Source: Acipenser ruthenus
Lineage: Eukaryota > Chordata > Actinopteri > Acipenseriformes > Acipenseridae
DNA: 64,000 bases
Direction: 5' to 3'
Assembly: GCF_902713425.1 (NCBI RefSeq)
Contig: NC_081218.1
Span: 3,429,120 to 3,493,119, forward strand
Shown in pieces: positions 33,501-46,500 of the stretch (the first letter of the stretch is position 1; each line of letters starts with the position of its first letter). Position numbers and translations under genes: made by a program. The notes under the pieces are model-generated. The model saw nothing but the letters and a program-made list of their open reading frames with translations, did not search any database and had not been told where the DNA came from.

Positions 33501-34400
33501 TAAGAAAGGGGACGTCTTGTATATTATTAATAATGTGTCTATAAACAACAGCTATGATAATATACAAGTTATTTGTTTTCGGTTTAAGAATATCATGTTT
33601 TTTTTTTTTTGTTTTTGTACAATAGGTCTGTATCGGTAGTTAAATAAATAAATAAATAAATAATAAAACATTTAAAAAAATCAAGTGCTCTTTTTTAAGA
33701 TGGTTGCGTCAAGTCTCTGTTTGTTTTTCCTAAAAATAATAGGTGAAAAATAAACACTAATAGCACGGAAAGTATAGTCGGACATTTTAATATAGCCTGG
33801 GTCTGGCTAAGTAAAATACAAATTTATTTTGACAGCGCTGCAAAATCTGTCAATAGTCTGACACTATGTTTGTTAAAGTTGTGATTGTCTGTGTTTGTTT
33901 GTGGTCCTTTTTCAGTATTTTTGTCAACCTTGGGGGTATTAGTATAAAGAAAGGTAAAACATGACCAGGATAAGAAACGACAGGGAATTTGAAAGGAGAA
34001 GGACGACAGTGGTGTCTAAGAATGTGGTATTGTTTTCACAGAACCCAGGTGTGTGTACCTTGCAGGGGACTTGTGCTACAGAATCGCCTGTACCTGCAGC
34101 CACCTGTAGTGTGTTTATCTGGTTAAGTTTATGATATACCAAGTGAACCAAAATATAGAAAGTTAATGGATTATGTTGAGGTTCATGACAGTATTGTAGA
34201 CTCTTGAAGTTTGGCAAAAAAGGTTTTCAAATTACCATACATAGTTAAACAATGTTTGCAATTTTTGTTGATTCCTGGAAGCTTAAAAATGTTAGTGGTC
34301 AGAATATGTACAATTCCTACCTATGAATTATTCATCAAATATACACACATACTTGAGTGGTGGAATATATTTTACTGAGTAGAATTATGACATTTTCACA
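33501..34400. other. Presumed fbxo46 intron, first part
   Basis: AT-rich with short homopolymers and a (TAAA)n run at about 33640. Nothing else recognised. Confidence 0.35.
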
Positions 34401-34405
34401 TTTCT

Positions 34406-34464
<59 letters not shown>

Positions 34465-34590
34465 TATTTCTTAGCAGACACCCTTATCCAGGGCGACTTA
34501 CAATCGTAAGCAAATACATTTCAAGTATCACAGTACAAATAATAATACAATTAAGAGCAAGATAAATACAATGATTTTGTATTTATTTAT
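34401..34590 (-). mobile_element. L2-like LINE tail with (ATT)n end
   Basis: An (ATT)n microsatellite (34407-34464) is followed by TTTCTTAGCAGACACCCTTA and CTTACAATCGTAAGCAAA, the same 3' end as the copies at 14593 and 20446. It breaks off after about 125 bp. Confidence 0.85.
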
Positions 34591-35084
34591 TTTTTTATTG
34601 GATCAAAGGAAAACTAGACGGTAAGACGGTATAAAACCTACCCTGGATCGAGAGCACAAATTCACACAATTCACACGCAGACTGCATCTTTATCTGTACA
34701 GTGTCTTACATATGAATGCCCCCAGACATATTTACGCAAGCAACTCAAAATGTGTGGAGACCCATTCTGAGTGTCCAGGTTAATTGAAGTAGCATAGTGC
34801 TGTCACATATAAAAGACACAAACCACACTGTCAAGTTCTGTTTTGAGATTGCCATTATAGTTAAAAGCCAGACAAGGAAATAACCAACAGGCCATGGTAG
34901 GATCAAGTAACTCTCCTGCATTACCACACTCTGCAATTAAACTGAGGTTTTACTGAACCGGCTGTAGGGTTTACAGCAGAACATATTCCTTACTATGGCT
35001 TATTCCCGCAAAATAAATATATGAATTTTAGGATTGAGACAATCCTATATATAAGTTGATTCAAAACTTTTGGCAATAGCTGTA
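34591..35084. other. Presumed fbxo46 intron, spacer between LINE copies
   Basis: AT-rich single-copy DNA between the L2-like tail and the CR1-like fragment. No exon, RNA gene or nameable repeat was seen. Confidence 0.3.
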
Positions 35085-35530
35085 TAGTGAGATCGGACTG
35101 TGTCCAGTTCTGGTCACCACAGCACCAAAGGGACATTGTGGCGCTGAAGAGAGTCAAAGAAGAGCAACCAGACTGAGCTGCGAAGACAGGTTGAAATAAT
35201 TAAATCTATTCAGCCTGTAACCAAGAAGAATTGGGGACATGATTGAAGTCTTTAAAATCTTCAAAGGAGCTGACATAGTTAATCCAAATCAGTACTTTTA
35301 AGCACAGCACAGAAACCAGCACCAGAGGACACAGCAGGAAATGAAGTGGAGATTAGGACAGAGGGAAGGAGACGCTTCTTCACACAGAGTTGTTAATGTG
35401 TGGAATGGGTTCCTAGCCACACTGTCGATGCTGAATCACTGGGATCCTTTAAGACCCAACTTGACAAAGTTCTGAGATCAGTCAGGTACTAGGACTGAAT
35501 GGCCTCCTCTCGTTCGCTAATTTTGTTAAG
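35085..35530 (+). mobile_element. CR1-like LINE ORF2 C-terminus and 3' end
   Basis: This is the longest copy of this family here. In translation it shows IVALKRVK, GGDMIEVFKILKGAD and NPNQYF-like words, then the RGHS...VWNG tail and the GAATGGCCTCCTCTCGTTCG 3' end. It is decayed. Confidence 0.8.
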
Positions 35531-38500
35531 TTTGTTTTAAGACCAAGGGCATGTGAAAACAAATATCAAAACAGACGTACACACACAGGGTGTGGAAATT
35601 AGTTTTTTTGTGAAATCTCTAGTCTCTTCAGTAACATTGTTGATGGTTTAAATTCATATAATGTGGAGGAATAATATTTGAGGCCAGAGTATATCAAAAC
35701 ATGAATCTGCCATAATGTTTCTTCAGTTTTGTAGTTACACAGATCTTGCCCTAGCCAGCAATTCCTAGATCTAAGTGCATACATACAGTTTCAAATAGGC
35801 TACCTATTAGACCAATACTGTAGGTATAATTTGACCCTAAAGGTGTTGCCTGCTTTTGTGGTTTCAGATATGTAAACAATGTGTATTGGAGAAAAGGCTC
35901 TAAAAAAGTGTTGAGACTATTTAAAACATCGTCACATCGGAAGTTTGGAAAATTGGACATTCTGGTGACCTTTGACTTCGTTTTTGGTCTTGTGGTGGAT
36001 CTAAACAAGTATAATTGACAAATGTCTTGAACTACATACTGTGTCCAGTTCATTAGCAAAAATTACTGAGAGTATCAGAATCTGAGGTAATGAGAGAACT
36101 ATCTCTTGCCTTGCTGCATGTACAGTTACACTTATATTTAATTTACGTGGCAGTGGATGTGTGTATTTGTGGATTCTGTGTAATAATTGATATGTTTAAA
36201 ATGTGACGGTGCCACCTCTGGTAAAAAGGTCTGAATAGAAAGCGGATCCTAAAAAAGATGTCTCCGCAGTCTGTATTTAAACGGACTGATATATAAGACT
36301 ATATTAAATATAGGTATAGTAATCTCTAATAAAATGTAGCCTATGGTTTGTCTGCAGCATTTTGATTTGAACGCTGGTCTGCCCAGGATGTATAAAGTGC
36401 TTTCTGAGAGGTATAAGAGAGGTATATAACTCTTAAAATTACCAACAAAATGCATTTTATTTAAGGATGGTAATAACCCCAGTGGGGTTTATAACAAAGG
36501 TGCTACTTTGTCTGTTTTGATGTACAAATCTTAATCTTGAACACAACAGAACCCGCTTTGGTGCCTTCCAGAGATGAAGACCTTGAAATTCTGATTTCAA
36601 CACTCCCTGTGCTGTGCTGTGCAGTACTGTAGAGGGTCCTGGAGGGGGCAGCACTGAAAGCTGCTGTGCACAGCAATATGGGAATGCTTTTCAATGCCAG
36701 GTGTAGGGTAAAGCGATGAACGGGATTATACGAAAGGCTTAAAGCTGTGGTGTCACACAGCTGTGGTGGTTTACAGTCCTCTGCAGTTTGACCTCGAATG
36801 GTAACTTTTAGCGGTAGGAACACAAGTATAGCAGTCTTGCCCTTAAGTGGTTGTAGCTTACAAAACCGTTTAATACATCTTACCTTGGTCTAAAAATATA
36901 GAAATACCAAAAGAAACATAGTAAATTAAATGAAAAATTCTGCATTGTGTAGGATCCGAGCTATTTTCGCCCTTTTTTTTACTGTTAGGTTTGTGGCTAT
37001 AACTCTTTAACTATAAAGGTTACAGGTACATGTTATACCTGAATGAAAAAAAAATAATTGTTTGTAAAATTTATTTTAGCATGGCCAGCTCAAATGTGAC
37101 AGTGTACAACGAAACTTCAACATGTAGGGAACATGGAATTTTGTAACAAATTGGATACATAAAGAAATGATGGCCATATATACAAAAGGGACCTAAAGCA
37201 ACCAAAAAAGAGCTGAACAATTGAAAAATGTGCAAAAGAAAAACAAAAAGCATTCAAATTATTTGTCCCAGGGACCTGGGTTATATGGTGCAAGGTAGAG
37301 CTATTCACTGTGGCTTGAATGACCAGCAAGGTGGTGACCATGGCAACATAAATCTAACAGCTCTTGTCTCATGCATCTGATCCACAAACATGAAAAAAAA
37401 CATTATTGGGGGAAAAAAGGTCCTTGTGTCTTCGATGTCGCCATTTCTCTTATTTTGTAAAGATTTTGTGTGAAAATTGTTTACCAGAAATACACGAGTA
37501 GGACCTCTTTTTAAAGCTCTGATTCCCCTCTTTCCAATGGTGTGTCGCCTATCACAGTGCCGGAGTAAAAAGATTTAAAGGGCCAGGTCGCCGACGGGCT
37601 TTTTAACATGAGACGCACCCTGTAGAGTTAATGGTTATGACACGTTTTACCATGTACTGTCAGACACGATTCTCATGTTCACTCGTGCTTTCACATTGAT
37701 CATTTCACCTGGAGAGTGAAATTGTTCCCACCTTCTTCACCTGCCTGTCATTAACCAACCAACCACTTTACCAGTAATGTGATTTCACCCTAAAGACACT
37801 ACTGAGGTCAAATGACCTCGGAAGTGAAACCATAACATATTTCCTGAAAGTAAGGCAAGGAAGCTAAAAACTTTCTTTAATCTGGATATCGTGTTTTAAA
37901 ATGTAAAGTTTTGCTGTAACGTGTTGCTTTCGAAACGGCACATTTTGAGACCTACTAAGCCAATGGAAGTGCATGAGGGGTAAGATTTGTGCAAATATTT
38001 TGTTCTGTTTTAAATAGTTTATTTTAGCCAGATATTTACATCACAGCAGCTCTAGAAGGGGAATGCAAACGCTTAGGAAGGAAAACTAAAGCATGTCCTT
38101 GTTTTTGTTATTCTTACATTTCGCAGAGAATATTTACAGCTGTCTTCTGTTCACAAAGGTGATAATATTCTACATGCAAACAGCTGTAAACCTGTACATT
38201 AGGCTCTGTCAGTACCTGGCAGCTTCTGTATTAAATAGAAAACAAAGCAAATTGAAACGGAATGCTTGAGTTCAAAGTTGGAACAAAACTCTGGGCTGCA
38301 TTACCAAGAGAGACTCCTCTTTGATCAACAGTCTGATCAAATTTCTAGTGCTAGCCAAACTTGACGGGGCGACATTTTATACTAAAAACTGTAAAAACTA
38401 CTTTCCTCTCAGTGGGGAATATGTAACGACTGTGGTTCAATTTAGCACTTTCATATGTCAAGAATTCATTTTTATTTTGTGTGTTTTTTTCCCCCTGTCC

Positions 38501-39256
38501 TTAATGAGCCGCTAGTCACTGTATAAAACACAAGAAAGGATAGCAACCAGATTTTTAACCAGTATCAATATTCTCCAATTATGCAGCAAAAAATACTAAA
38601 TATTGCAAACGAGACATCTGCAGACATGTCCCTGTACAATATCTGTACTAGAGTTTCATCTAAATCTGAATTGGTCTAATAGCTACTCCAGATGACATGG
38701 AATGACACATAAATGTGCCCAGATATCACATTGGTATAGTAAATTCACAATACAGGATGAAGGTTAATGCTGCTTTCACATGTTACACACTCCAGATAAA
38801 AGCTGACATGTACACACAAGGGACATTTTCTACTTATGTTTAATGCTAGCCATCATGTCTTGCCATCATTCTCTCGCGGACTGGTCGATGTGCTTGGCTG
38901 TACTGTCATACTGTACATTTTGGAAATGTTAACACTTGGGTGACCGTGGCCCTTTCTCTGTCTCGGACCAAGTCATTGGAAGTAGATTTTGGGGAGTCGT
39001 GATGTAAAACCCTCTGGGTTGCTTTGATGCAGTCTGACAGCTTTTAAGGGCGTGCAGGAAAGCAGCATCAGTGACCATCTGCTGGTCCTTGGCAGTGTGT
39101 GACAACAGACTGGTCAATCTTGTAGGGTCAGGGCAACGGTGAACCCTGGAGTGTGGAAGCCAGAGGTATTGGAACCAAGTAATGTCATTCTGTGTCGATG
39201 TGAATAACGTTTGTCTAATGAATCGGTGCGCATGGATCGTCAGCACTGGCGGCTAT
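35531..39256. other. Presumed fbxo46 intron, middle part
   Basis: About 3.7 kb of AT-rich DNA without a recognisable exon, RNA gene or named repeat. Short open frames lack any family resemblance and are not called. Confidence 0.4.
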
Positions 39257-39497
39257 AGGAGGCTGTGTGGTCCAGTGGTTAAAGAAAAAGGCTTGTAACC
39301 AGGAGGTCCCCGGTTCAAATCGCACCTCAGCTAGTGACTCGTGTGACCCCTGAGCAAGTCACTTAACCTCCTTGTGCTCCGTCTTTCGGGTGAGACGTAG
39401 TTGTAAGTGACTCTGCAGCTGATGCATAGTTCACACACCCTAATCTCTGTAAGTCGCCTTGGATAAAGGCGTCTGCTAAATAAGCAAATAGTAGTAA
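39257..39497 (+). mobile_element. V-SINE-type SINE, family B
   Basis: Full-length copy, nearly identical to 31991-32252. Confidence 0.92.
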
Positions 39498-40222
39498 TGG
39501 TAGTACTGTTTTAATTCTCGTTTACTCAGGACAGCGCTTCAAAGCAAGGACTTAGAAAACACAAGAACTGCACCAAGTAGACGTATGAAATGTTGCAAAA
39601 ATCTAGAAAAACAAGGGTAAATTATGTACAGCCCTGTAACTACGTTCTTTGGCAGGGAAGAAGATTTTTAATCTATTTACAGATGTAACCAATACGAAAG
39701 GTTTACAGTTAGTCCTGAGTGTTCCAAGAATGCTAATTATAGTAAGTGTTTCAGTGCTGTAAAATGATCCATGCCTCCTGCTGTCCCGGGCAGCTGAGTA
39801 ATGATGTTATGTCATGATCGGTTGGTGCGGTATCAGGAATATAATGATGTTCTCATTGCTAAACTCTGGGGAGTGAGGCTCAGATCACATTTATACCATT
39901 CTGCATGGATTACTAAGCAGACTAAATCCTCGGTTCTTGGATGATCTGACTTGGGTCGTCCCCCCCCCCCCCCCCCCAAAGAAGTGCTTAACGTCAAGGA
40001 TGTCAAAATAATCTGTTTTATATATGTACAGTACCATAACCCCTAGTGCAAATCAAACCGTTTCCAATGCACCGTGCATCATACTGTTTCTTTGCAGTGA
40101 ATAGCAATAAAAGCTATTTTTTCCCCAGTGAGTGATCCACATTGTCAAATTGCAGATCAGTGAAGCAACGAGTTACATTATGTAAATCTTGGTCCAAATC
40201 TTAATGTACTTGTTTCTCCATA
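39498..40222. other. Presumed fbxo46 intron, last part
   Basis: Contains a run of 17-18 C at 39960-39977. It ends at the acceptor TTTCTCCATAG (about 40213-40223). Nothing else recognised. Confidence 0.4.
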
Positions 40223-40232
40223 GGTTACCTGC

Positions 40233-40304
40233 ATGCCAGCCCTGAGGAAATCCCTACCCTGTGTGAAAATGAGATCGGTGGACGTCTGTGGCGGCTCTGA
40301 GATC
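40233..40304 (+). promoter_or_regulatory. Upstream ORF 1 in the fbxo46 leader
   Basis: A 23-codon ORF that starts 10 bases into the presumed second exon and ends 57 bases before the main ATG. A second short uORF (MLPWNQ, 40342-40362) ends in TGATG, sharing its last base with the main ATG at 40362. Confidence 0.55.
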
Positions 40305-40361
40305 TGAAGGAGGCAGCCTCCTTGAGCAGCCTGAGGACACCATGCTCCCGTGGAACCAATG

Positions 40362-42458
40362 ATGGACCCGGACACCTTCTCCCACATCCAGCTGTGGTGC
40401 CCCCGGCCTTTCGGGACCTACTCCCAAAACAAGCCAAGCAACGGGGCTGGCAGTGGAGTTGGTGGCTCCCTGCTGAAAACAGCCAGCGACCTTGTATGCC
40501 GGGGGCCGCAAGGGGAGGAGAGGGATGAGGAGCCCACATTGGAGAACACTCCCCCAGTCACTCCCCCCTCCCTCTCTTCCAATGGGAACCAGGTAGAGGA
40601 TGGCCGTGTGCTGCTGGACACCTGGTACGTCATCAAGCCTGGGAACACCAAAGAAAAGATTGCTTTTTTTGTGGCCCACCAGTGCAACGGGCTGGGCTTG
40701 ACCCGACCCAACACCATGAAGGTCAAAGGGAACTGGAGCACCGACTGCTCCAAAGCGAAGCGCCGCCGCTGCTCCTCCTACGACCCCAGCAAGTCCAGAG
40801 CCAACAGCTCTGAGCTGGAGAAGGAGCCCGGGGAGAGTCTGGATGAGGGAGACTGTCTGGAGACGGAGCTCAGCGAGACAGAACTGCTGTCTGTGGCAGA
40901 GATGGTGGCCCTGGTGGAACGGCGTACAGCCATGGCCTTGCAGGAGGTCATTGGACAGATGCCTTCTCAGAGTCTGAACGCAGTTAGGAGCCTCTCCAGC
41001 ACCACCACCAGTACCCAGGGCTCAGAGGTGTTCCTCTCAGAAGGGGAGACACCTGCTCCAGATGCTGATCCCCCTTCCTCCCTCCAACTTCCCCCAGCAG
41101 AGAGAGAGCCACCTGATTCCAGGCGGGTAGCAGAGGCCATTGCCCACTTTGAGTCTCAGCAACAGCAGCTAGAGAGTGCCCTCCTGAGACGCAATGGGGT
41201 ATCACAGGAGAAGACTGGAGATGGAACGGGGGCGAGCGGGGGGACAGGAGGAAATGGCAGTGGTGGAGGAGGGGGAGGAAGGGAGGTTAGGATCGCCTTC
41301 CGTGTCTCCAGCATGGACCCTTGCTATCAGGCTGAAACAGGAAGCTCTGGCCGTCCCAACTGTATGTTTTTGAGCTGTGGCGGGGGAAGCCCGACCGGAG
41401 GTGCCAGGGCCAAAGAGAAGATCACCTGTGACCTTTACCAGCTGGTGAGCCCGTCCTCTCGTGACCCCCTGCCTCCCAGCAACATGGAGATCCTGCTGGC
41501 CGCCGCCGCCTCCCCCAAGGGGACTGGGGAATCCAGAGGAGAGGGACTTCAAGAGCACCAGATCCCACCCACGAGTTCAGACTCTACCCCCGAAAGCGAG
41601 GCTGGGGAGAAGGGTGGCGAGAGATTGCGGGAGTGTGTGTCCGGTTTTCACGTAGAAGTGGTGGTGACTGGCGCAGTGGACCAGTGCGTCTTCTACGGGA
41701 AAGACAGCACTGAGAACGTGAAGGAGGAGACTGTCCGTTTCACAGTAGGATCCCCGGCCCCAGATTCTTTGCCCTGTCCAGGGTGCGAGGAAAACCCTCC
41801 CCCTCCAGGACAGCTCTTCTTTTACCACACCCAAACTGCACTGCCTGATGAAGACAGCAAACAGCTGGAGGTCCAGAACTCCCTTGACTGCACTAACAAT
41901 AACCGCAGCAGTGCCGGCGGTGAGCGGTTGGACTCCAGTGATTCACCCACGGGTCAGGATCCGGATTCCTCAGACACTTCCCTGTGCCGGCTCTACCGCC
42001 ACATCTCCCACGACTTCTTGGAGATCCGCTTCAAGATCCAGCGGCTGCTGGAGCCCCGGCAGTACATGCTTCTCATGCCCGACCACATCATGGTGAACGT
42101 CTTCAGCTATCTCCCCACGCGTTCACTTGCTGCCCTCAAGTGCACCTGCCACTACTTTAAGGCCCTTATAGAGACCTATGGCATTCGTGCCACCGACTCG
42201 CTCTGGAACAAAGACCCACTGTACCGAGACGACCCCTGCAAGCAGTGCAAGAAACACAATGAGAAGGGGGACGTGTCGCTGTGCCGCTGGCACCCCAAAC
42301 CTTACCACCACGACCTGCCTTACGGACGCTCCTACTGGATGTGCTGCCGGCGCACCGACAAGGACGCGCCAGGCTGTCGCGTCGGCCTCCACGACAACAA
42401 CTGGGTGCAGCCCTGCGAACTGGTGCAGAACCGTGCTAAGAGGGAGGATGGGAGGTGA
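40362..42458 (+). CDS. fbxo46: F-box only protein 46 (complete coding exon)
   Basis: Encodes a 698-residue FBXO46, a substrate-recognition subunit of SCF ubiquitin ligases. Conserved words in order: QLWCPRPFGTYSQN (residues 10-23), LLDTWYVIKPGNTKEKIAFF (about 85-104), LLSVAEMVALVE, KITCDLYQL, SGFHVEVVVTG, LCRLYRHISHDFLEIRFK, the F-box (about 568-605, MPDHIMVNVFSYLPTRSLAA) and a Cys/His-rich C-terminus (DDPCKQCKKHNEKGDVSLCR, RSYWMCCR, GLHDNNWVQPC). It is longer than human FBXO46 (603) because of extended low-complexity linkers, such as a Gly run at about 300. Two adjacent ATGs, 40359 and 40362, are possible starts. The second aligns with the human N-terminus. The gene is intronless in the coding region, as in other vertebrates, and looks functional. 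Confidence 0.96.
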   Translation: MDPDTFSHIQLWCPRPFGTYSQNKPSNGAGSGVGGSLLKTASDLVCRGPQGEERDEEPTLENTPPVTPPSLSSNGNQVEDGRVLLDTWYVIKPGNTKEKIAFFVAHQCNGLGLTRPNTMKVKGNWSTDCSKAKRRRCSSYDPSKSRANSSELEKEPGESLDEGDCLETELSETELLSVAEMVALVERRTAMALQEVIGQMPSQSLNAVRSLSSTTTSTQGSEVFLSEGETPAPDADPPSSLQLPPAEREPPDSRRVAEAIAHFESQQQQLESALLRRNGVSQEKTGDGTGASGGTGGNGSGGGGGGREVRIAFRVSSMDPCYQAETGSSGRPNCMFLSCGGGSPTGGARAKEKITCDLYQLVSPSSRDPLPPSNMEILLAAAASPKGTGESRGEGLQEHQIPPTSSDSTPESEAGEKGGERLRECVSGFHVEVVVTGAVDQCVFYGKDSTENVKEETVRFTVGSPAPDSLPCPGCEENPPPPGQLFFYHTQTALPDEDSKQLEVQNSLDCTNNNRSSAGGERLDSSDSPTGQDPDSSDTSLCRLYRHISHDFLEIRFKIQRLLEPRQYMLLMPDHIMVNVFSYLPTRSLAALKCTCHYFKALIETYGIRATDSLWNKDPLYRDDPCKQCKKHNEKGDVSLCRWHPKPYHHDLPYGRSYWMCCRRTDKDAPGCRVGLHDNNWVQPCELVQNRAKREDGR

Positions 42459-43510
42459 AATTTGAATGGCCCCAGTGGAGGAATTTGAGACTATTTTCAA
42501 GGAAGGGAGTTTGGAGGGTGGCTACGTGCTTGCTGAAAGAGTCCAGTTTAACAACACTTTGTAATCTGTTTGGTTTGTGAGTGCTGCAAGCGTGTGTGTG
42601 TGGTTTTGTTTTTCGTTCTCGTTTCTCTTTTCTCTTTCTAAGCCTACACTCCATGGTTTTTTCAAAATCCTACTCAAACAAGAGAGGTGCCACCTGACTA
42701 CAAGATTTCCTCCCTCCGTTCCGTCCTCCTTTTGCCTCCCAGTAAAACACCTCCTAAGATATAGATCCTGCAAGTAGGCATAGCCAAAATATTCAAAATT
42801 GATGTTTTACAAAACCAGGACTATCGCTATCCTGTTTTTAACACCTCTTCTTAAGTTGTAAAATTTCCATTTGAATCCCAGATAATTCAGAACAGGCTTC
42901 TGTTGTAATAAAATACACAAATGCAACAGTACAAGCAGGCTCTTGCATATTAGCTAAGTGTCAAACTAAAATGAGCTCCTTCTGTCGTGATCATAAATAA
43001 ATGTTTAGCCTTGTTTTCAGTTACTCTTGCCATCCATGGTGCTGTCTTGCTAAAACATGTGATTGAACTGGGATAATAAATAAATTTACTGTGAAAATAA
43101 AGTGTAAGGTTTAGTTTATGGTTATCCAACACTTGTGTGGTAACTATGAACGAACTGGCACCTAAAGTACTGTATTTTCCCACTGCAGAGTGTAAGGTGG
43201 TACGTTGGGTAAACAGACAGATTTTCCTTGAATGCACTAACAATAACATTTGATGGAAAGTGAGTGGATGGGTTCCATACCTACGCCTTCATGCAAGATC
43301 TATAGCGTTTAATCCAGCAATGCCAATTCTGACTGCAATTCCTTAGCATAATAACAGTGTTCAATAAGAAAATGAATATTGCTGTTTCTGGAGTGAGGAG
43401 CCATGGACATAACTAATCTTACAGGGAACCACCGGATGCTGCATAATGTGACATTTTTTGTCCTGTGTTTAAATAATAACAAATATTAATAAAGATTAAC
43501 TGTAATACAG
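42459..43510 (+). other. 3' UTR of fbxo46
   Basis: AT-rich stretch after the stop codon with AATAAA signals at about 42908, 43076 and 43488. The last, in AATATTAATAAAGATT, is a reasonable main polyadenylation site. No other feature. Confidence 0.5.
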
Positions 43511-46500
43511 CTCTTTGGGATCTGCAAAGTCTGTTTTGTATGTGAAGTATCAGATATCAAACACCACAGCTGTCCTCTGTTCATGCATCAATAGGCATTG
43601 CTGGTTTGAACAGCGTCGTGGCTGTATTGTTGCAGGAGATAAGGATGCTTTTTCTGTTCACTAAACTACAGTGGGATATTAAACATAGCTTGTTGTGTTC
43701 CGAATCCATCTCTACATGTCTCTATACCGATTGCACAGATCCTCACTCTGCTTCAGGTCCAGTCTTTGTTGAGAGTTAACAGTTCTGCAGTTTAGGCTTC
43801 ACCAAATCTGACTCCAATGGGTCAGTCCAGCTCAGCTTATTGTTCCAATCAGATTGTTACTTAAATCATGTATACTTTTAAATAAAACATATTTATGTGC
43901 ACTGTAATATAAATCATTTTGAAATGTTTTGGGTCAGACTGGAATAAAAACTTAGCCTGGAACTGATTACTGGGGCAGATTTAGTCATCCCACTGCAAAT
44001 AACACTTGCTGCTTAATTTGGCATTTCCTCTTACCCAGTGTTAATGGGAATATAATTATTAGGTCATCACAAAACTATTTAAACCAAGAATGAGCTCATA
44101 AATGCCAACAAGTCCGTGACGTTCTAATTTCAATCATTAACAGGAACAGACAGTGAAAATGTATGTTTCAAGGAAAGTTCACAGATTTGCAATGTGTGTG
44201 TGTGTGTGTGTGCTTGCTCTCAAACACAATGTGAGACATTCTGATGCACAAGATTCATGGAGTAATGTATTTATTGTAAGCTTTTAAGATTCCCAGTAGG
44301 CGTGTGTAAGCCTCCTGCTCGAGTCTTTTAAGTGCTTTCAAGTGATTTGTTCCCTAGGCCTTCCACCAAAGCTTCCATCAGGGCTGATGGATTTTCAACT
44401 GAGGAACTGGGTTTTGTTTGTCTTTACTGCCAGGATGTGTGTGTGTGTGTCTATATATATATATATATAAATAATGTCACTTGATTTGATTGAAATGTTG
44501 CCAGTTTTGTGCATGTGAATGATCAGATGAATCCGTGGCCAGCCTAGTCCTGCTCGTTGATAATATCTCTTCTGTTACGTCAACTCCCAGCTATGCATAC
44601 AGGGCTCAGATCTGAGTCTATATACAGGGTGGATCAAAAACATTATTATCGACATTTATGTAGAAATACCAAAATGAAATTGCTGAACAAATATTTCGAC
44701 TTTGCGACTGGTGTAACCCGACTTCTTTTGTCAAAGACACTCGCTAGCTTCTTTTAGTACTTCTACATGTCTTCCTACTGAGTGTATATTTATGGGTGAA
44801 TTAATGAGGCAGCATTACAAGACAGAGTGATGTGCAAACATCACACCGACTATCTGTACAACGTCCTGATAGGAATCAAAGCATTGCTATGTGCTAGGCC
44901 AATTGCAGAGCTTCATTTGTGTTCTGTAGTGATGTTTTTCAGATGGTGCATTGTTCACCCTGCATCTCTGGTGAACCTTACTTGCACACAGCAGAACTGA
45001 TGGAACCATTGGTGGCCGATTGTAGACTCTGGGTTTTTTTCTTTTTTTTTGCGATAAACCGATTTCCTTTTGCTGCCTGTGCACTTGTTGCTGTAGGTTC
45101 ATTTCCTGTGTCATGGTTATGGAAAATAAATGGTCTTGGCACTCAAAAGGTCTACCAGAATGAGAGTCCTAGGATGTTTACCTGATTTCATCATGTGTAT
45201 ATTTGGTTTCAATTAAATATTTCTCTTTGCTCCAAGATGTTTCTCTTAATTTTTGCCCTGCCTTAGGTACTCTGTCACACATTTTTCTATTTTAGCACCT
45301 TGAATTGCTGGACTACGCATTGTGAATTCTCACAATACAAACAGTAGATTCTGGAACCTCGAGTGTACCCTGAATTCTTAAAATGTATTAGAAGTAGGGC
45401 CAGTGCTCCAGATAAGGTCTTGGGTCTGGGAGTAACTTACCCTTTAGTGTTAACACTGAGAGAGTACAATGTATTTTCAGGGGGTAAATGCAACATTACC
45501 TTGAAGTCATGTGTAATCTCGATAAATACTGTACAATCTTTAATGGTAATGGGGTAGGCATTAAAAAAGAGCCTTTAACTCCAATGTTACTTTGAATTAC
45601 TGCAATGTACAACCACGCGTGTGTTCTACAAGGTTCTTTATCGGCTCAGCACATTTTTGTTCGAGGTATCACACTGCAAATTAATTACATTACTTATATT
45701 TTAACATTAAATTCTTAAACTCTGTGAATCTGTTCAAACCAATATAAAGACCATGCAGATAAATAAAATAAGGACTTGCATTAATAAGTTATAAAACAGT
45801 TTGTTTAATATTATAGGCACCTTTTTTTTAGCGGTTGCCTCTGACAATGGTTCCAGTTGAATGTGCAGCTGGACTGGGGTGTTCACGCTTCAGCCTGGGT
45901 AGCTTAGAATTATTCTTATTCTTGCTGTGATTGGCTGCAAAGACAGCAGGGCTAGCCAGAGACTGGATCATGTTTGCTGGGTTGTTTTTTCTTGTGTACA
46001 GTTTCCTAGTAACCGAAGACCTTGCATTCGGGGTGATGTAGTTGTTAGTGGAGGTTTTAGAGGAGACGGGAGGGGAGGCTGTGCAACAGAATTGCTAGGC
46101 GTATTTTTTACACGTTAAATTAAAATGTTGTGCGGATTTCGGATTTTTTAATACAGAAAAACATCAGGTACGCAGCTAAATCACGTATAAGAAGTATATT
46201 TTGTGGTCACAAAATGTGGGAGGCAAACTACAAACAGGTGTAATTATCTCTTTTAAAAAATGAAACGGTACATACAGGCTACACTACCCCCCCAGGCTTG
46301 TCTCAGATGATTCCTTGAATCCTATCACTTGGAACACTAGAAGCCATATTCCCAAAGCGTTTCCTCCAGTATTTTAACTTTTTTTTTTTTTTTTTGAAAG
46401 AGGCAAAACAGCTGTTAGATTTACAAAACTAGAACCAAACAATTATGTGGTATTCAACCCTCAAGGTGTTTTATGTTCATTCTGTAAAATTAATATGTTT

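Noticed and set aside
44630-44660. TACAGGGTGGATCAAAAACA as a mariner-type terminal repeat
   Set aside because: No matching inverted end or transposase fragment was found nearby.
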